Source of the DNA: Mangrovimonas sp. TPBH4
GTDB taxonomy: Bacteria > Bacteroidota > Bacteroidia > Flavobacteriales > Flavobacteriaceae
Assembly (NCBI RefSeq): GCF_001280505.1
Contig: NZ_LBIO01000037.1
Coordinates: 124,001-188,000 of the forward strand
Direction: 5' to 3'
DNA: 64,000 bases
Shown here in pieces: positions 62,007-64,000 of the stretch (position 1 is its first letter; every line of letters starts with the position of its first letter). A program made the position numbers and the translations under genes. The notes beneath the pieces were generated by a model. It worked only from the letters and a program-made list of their open reading frames with translations, made no database searches and had not been told where the DNA came from.

Positions 62007-63503
62007 TTATCTATTCCTCCAAAAGAAAGGCGTTAAAAGGATAAGCACTGTAAACAGTTCTAATCTACCTAAAAGCATTAAAAAGGAAGCCCACCATTGC
62101 CCTAACATTGGCAAAGCGGCATAATTGTTTACAGGACCAAATTTCCCTAGTGCAGGCCCAATATTTCCTAAACTGGAAGCCGCTAAACCAATAGACGATT
62201 CAAAATCCAATTTAAACATAGAAAAGCCAAGGCCGCCAACAATAAAAGCAAGCATGTAAAGAATAAAGAAGCCCAAAATATTAAAAACAATATCCCCCTG
62301 AATGGATTTGGTATTATACCTTACGGGCAATATTGCATTGGGATGCAAAGATCTTTTAAATTCCAAAAAGCCGTTTTTAATTAAAATGAGGTGCCTTACC
62401 ACTTTAACACCTCCAGAAGTACTTCCTGCGGACCCTCCCAAAAACATCAGACCAAAGAAAAAAACAAGTAAAAATGGTGTCCAAAGGGTATAATCGGCAG
62501 TAATAAAACCTGTAGTGGTGATCACAGTAAGAACCTGAAACAAAGCATGTCTAAATGAACTCTCGGCTCTCCCCCAAACCATGGGGTGATCAATGGAAGA
62601 AATTCCCAAATCTGCCCTAAAGTAAATAATTATGGCTGCTATAATTGTGAATACAGAAATGAATTTAAAATAAAGCCGTAACTCTTCATCCCGTATCGCT
62701 TTTTGTACAGTTCCTTTGAACACAAAATAACTTAAAACAAAGTTGGTTCCCGCCAAAAACATAAAAAGGATGATGATATATTGTATCAAAGGCTGGCCGT
62801 TCCAATAGGCAACACTCGCATTTTTAGTCGAAAATCCCCCTGTAGACAAGGTACTCATAGAATGGTTAATCGCATCAAAAAAAGACATTCCAGCCACCTT
62901 AAGAAGAATGGTTTCTGCAGCGGTATATCCAAAGTAAATTAACCATAAGCGTTTCGCAGTATCGGTAATACGAGGGTGTAATTTATCGGCACTTGGGCCA
63001 GGAGCTTCTGCAGCAAACAACTGCATACCTCCTATCCCTAAAAGAGGTAAAATGGCAACTGCCAAAACAATAATTCCCATACCACCAATCCAATGGGTAG
63101 TACTTCGCCAAAACAACACGCCTTTTGAAACAACCTCAATATCATTCAAGATTGTTGCCCCTGTAGTTGTATAACCAGACATGGTTTCAAAAAAAGCACT
63201 TGTGAAGGTAGGAATGGTATTGGTCAACAAATATGGTAAAGCTCCAGAAGCGGCCATCACAATCCAACCAAAGGTTACGACAATATACCCTTCCCGTTTC
63301 TTCATTTCCTTGCTGTGATTTTTGGTACTAACCATTAAAAAGGTCCCAACCAAAAGCACAAGGATTCCAGACATGAATATCTGTAAGGTTTCGGGTTCAC
63401 TGTACAAAGAACTTACAAGAGCTGAAATGAGCATAAACCCACCATTAAACAAAAGCAATAGCCCGAAGAAGTGAAAAATAATTTTAAAGTTAAGTTTCTT
63501 CAT
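62007..63503 (-). CDS. trkH: TrkH-type potassium uptake protein
   Basis: TrkH is the membrane pore of the Trk K+ uptake system. The 498-residue protein has four M1-P-M2 repeats with filter-like segments TTTGATILND, STLSTGGFSTKN, TVITTTGFITADYT and SSLGNIGPALG, and WIGGMGIIVLAVAILP ahead of the second. The N-terminal extra helices are typical. The length matches TrkH. It follows the trkA gene by 15 nt on the minus strand, so the two form an operon. Confidence 0.95.
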   Translation of the reverse strand: MKKLNFKIIFHFFGLLLLFNGGFMLISALVSSLYSEPETLQIFMSGILVLLVGTFLMVSTKNHSKEMKKREGYIVVTFGWIVMAASGALPYLLTNTIPTFTSAFFETMSGYTTTGATILNDIEVVSKGVLFWRSTTHWIGGMGIIVLAVAILPLLGIGGMQLFAAEAPGPSADKLHPRITDTAKRLWLIYFGYTAAETILLKVAGMSFFDAINHSMSTLSTGGFSTKNASVAYWNGQPLIQYIIILFMFLAGTNFVLSYFVFKGTVQKAIRDEELRLYFKFISVFTIIAAIIIYFRADLGISSIDHPMVWGRAESSFRHALFQVLTVITTTGFITADYTLWTPFLLVFFFGLMFLGGSAGSTSGGVKVVRHLILIKNGFLEFKRSLHPNAILPVRYNTKSIQGDIVFNILGFFILYMLAFIVGGLGFSMFKLDFESSIGLAASSLGNIGPALGKFGPVNNYAALPMLGQWWASFLMLLGRLELFTVLILLTPFFWRNR

Positions 63504-63518
63504 TTTTGCAGCTATTCT

Positions 63519-64000
63519 TTAAAAGAAAAATTTCTCCACCTCCACAATAGATCTTGGTAAGCAGCATACCACTACTCGATCTCCTGCAGAAATTTTAAAG
63601 TTCCCTAAAGGAATCAAACCTTCACCATCCCGAATAACACCACCAATAATGGCCGAACGTGGAAAATCTAAATCCTTAATCAATTTATCGCATATTTTTG
63701 AGCTTTGGTTTACTACAAACTCCAACAATTCCGCATTCATATTGTTGAGTTTGGTCATGGCAACCACCTCCCCTTTTCTTATGTATCTAAAAATATTATT
63801 GGCCGCCAACAGCTTCTTATTGATCAAAGTATCAATTCCTATAGATTGTGACAACTGAAAATAGTCCATATTTTCAACCAAGGCGATTGTTTTTTTAACT
63901 CCTTTGGACTTGGCCACCAAACAGGACATGATATTGGTTTCTGAATTTCCCGTTACCGAAATAAAGGCATCTTGGCTATCAATGTTCTCCTCTTCCAAAA
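63519..64000 (-). CDS. trkA: Trk system regulatory subunit TrkA (N-terminus beyond the window)
   Basis: The visible 160 C-terminal residues continue in frame to the window edge, so the start lies past 64000. They hold the end of an RCK_N (NAD-binding) domain (DAFISVTGNSETNIMSCLVA, VKKTIALVENMDY) and a full RCK_C domain (about 85-159 of the visible part, PRSAIIGGVIRDGEGLIP, GDRVVVCC). The protein binds nucleotides on the cytoplasmic side of TrkH and gates it. A full-length TrkA has two such RCK pairs, and this is the second. Confidence 0.92.
   Translation of the reverse strand, partial: LEEENIDSQDAFISVTGNSETNIMSCLVAKSKGVKKTIALVENMDYFQLSQSIGIDTLINKKLLAANNIFRYIRKGEVVAMTKLNNMNAELLEFVVNQSSKICDKLIKDLDFPRSAIIGGVIRDGEGLIPLGNFKISAGDRVVVCCLPRSIVEVEKFFF

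Overview
The window looks like a chromosomal segment of a marine-type member of the Flavobacteriaceae (Bacteroidota). This rests on low GC with TAnnTTTG-type -7 promoter boxes, frequent TTG codons at gene edges, proteins with type IX secretion (T9SS) type A sorting domains, a T9SS plug protein, a DUF6029-TlpA-Omp28 cluster, and a six-gene Na+-translocating NADH:quinone reductase (Nqr) operon. No rRNA, prophage, CRISPR array or intact insertion sequence is visible. There is one tRNA, Gly(UCC).

Layout. 1-8.7 kb: a truncated anti-sigma factor, an AqpZ-like aquaporin, a small Cys-rich membrane protein, a family 2 glycosyltransferase, an ECF sigma factor and an unusual Nramp-like transporter in a tight run, then lipA, GAPDH and a TPR hybrid histidine kinase. 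8.7-15.1 kb: lpxK, Nif3-like protein plus a cysteine-free DUF164 coiled-coil protein, a lipoprotein MsrA, and a large secreted protein with four near-identical 252-bp repeats. 15.5-24.1 kb: a CDGSH protein divergent from a kynurenine catabolic operon (kynU, kmo, RidA-type deaminase, aminomuconate-semialdehyde dehydrogenase, an SDR-like protein without the YxxxK catalytic pair, haaO, ACMSD, an O-methyltransferase). This operon would take kynurenine through 3-hydroxyanthranilate to 4-oxalocrotonate. Its two gaps hold a decayed GIY-YIG gene with palindromes and a second hairpin-rich repeat. 24.2-37.6 kb: tatA, two tandem CarboxypepD_reg-like proteins, pepE, tRNA-Gly, a GNAT enzyme, a Tat-exported M15 peptidase, an M48 protease, an ankyrin protein, gpmI, a HAD phosphatase, an acyl-CoA hydrolase/transferase, map, DUF3050, a methyltransferase and apbE.

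37.7-46.4 kb: a protein resembling a prokaryotic ionotropic glutamate receptor (GluR0-type, K+ filter TVGYGD), two small unknown proteins, a lipoprotein, and nqrABCDEF. ApbE is the known flavin transferase for NqrB and NqrC and lies about 3 kb downstream of the operon. 46.5-64 kb: T9SS plug protein, PLP decarboxylase, apaG, DUF6695 protein, pruA, a T9SS-exported lipase-like protein, the DUF6029/TlpA/Omp28 redox-like cluster, rsmG, a fatty-acid desaturase, an aspartate aminotransferase, two small tail-anchored-looking proteins, trkH, and trkA running off the end.

The most notable items are the glutamate-receptor-like channel, the atypical SDR and coupled methyltransferase in the kynurenine operon, the degraded GIY-YIG element, the cysteine-free zinc-ribbon homologue, and the Nramp-like protein whose metal-binding DPGN motif is replaced. 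All assignments come from reading motifs by eye; no database search was run.
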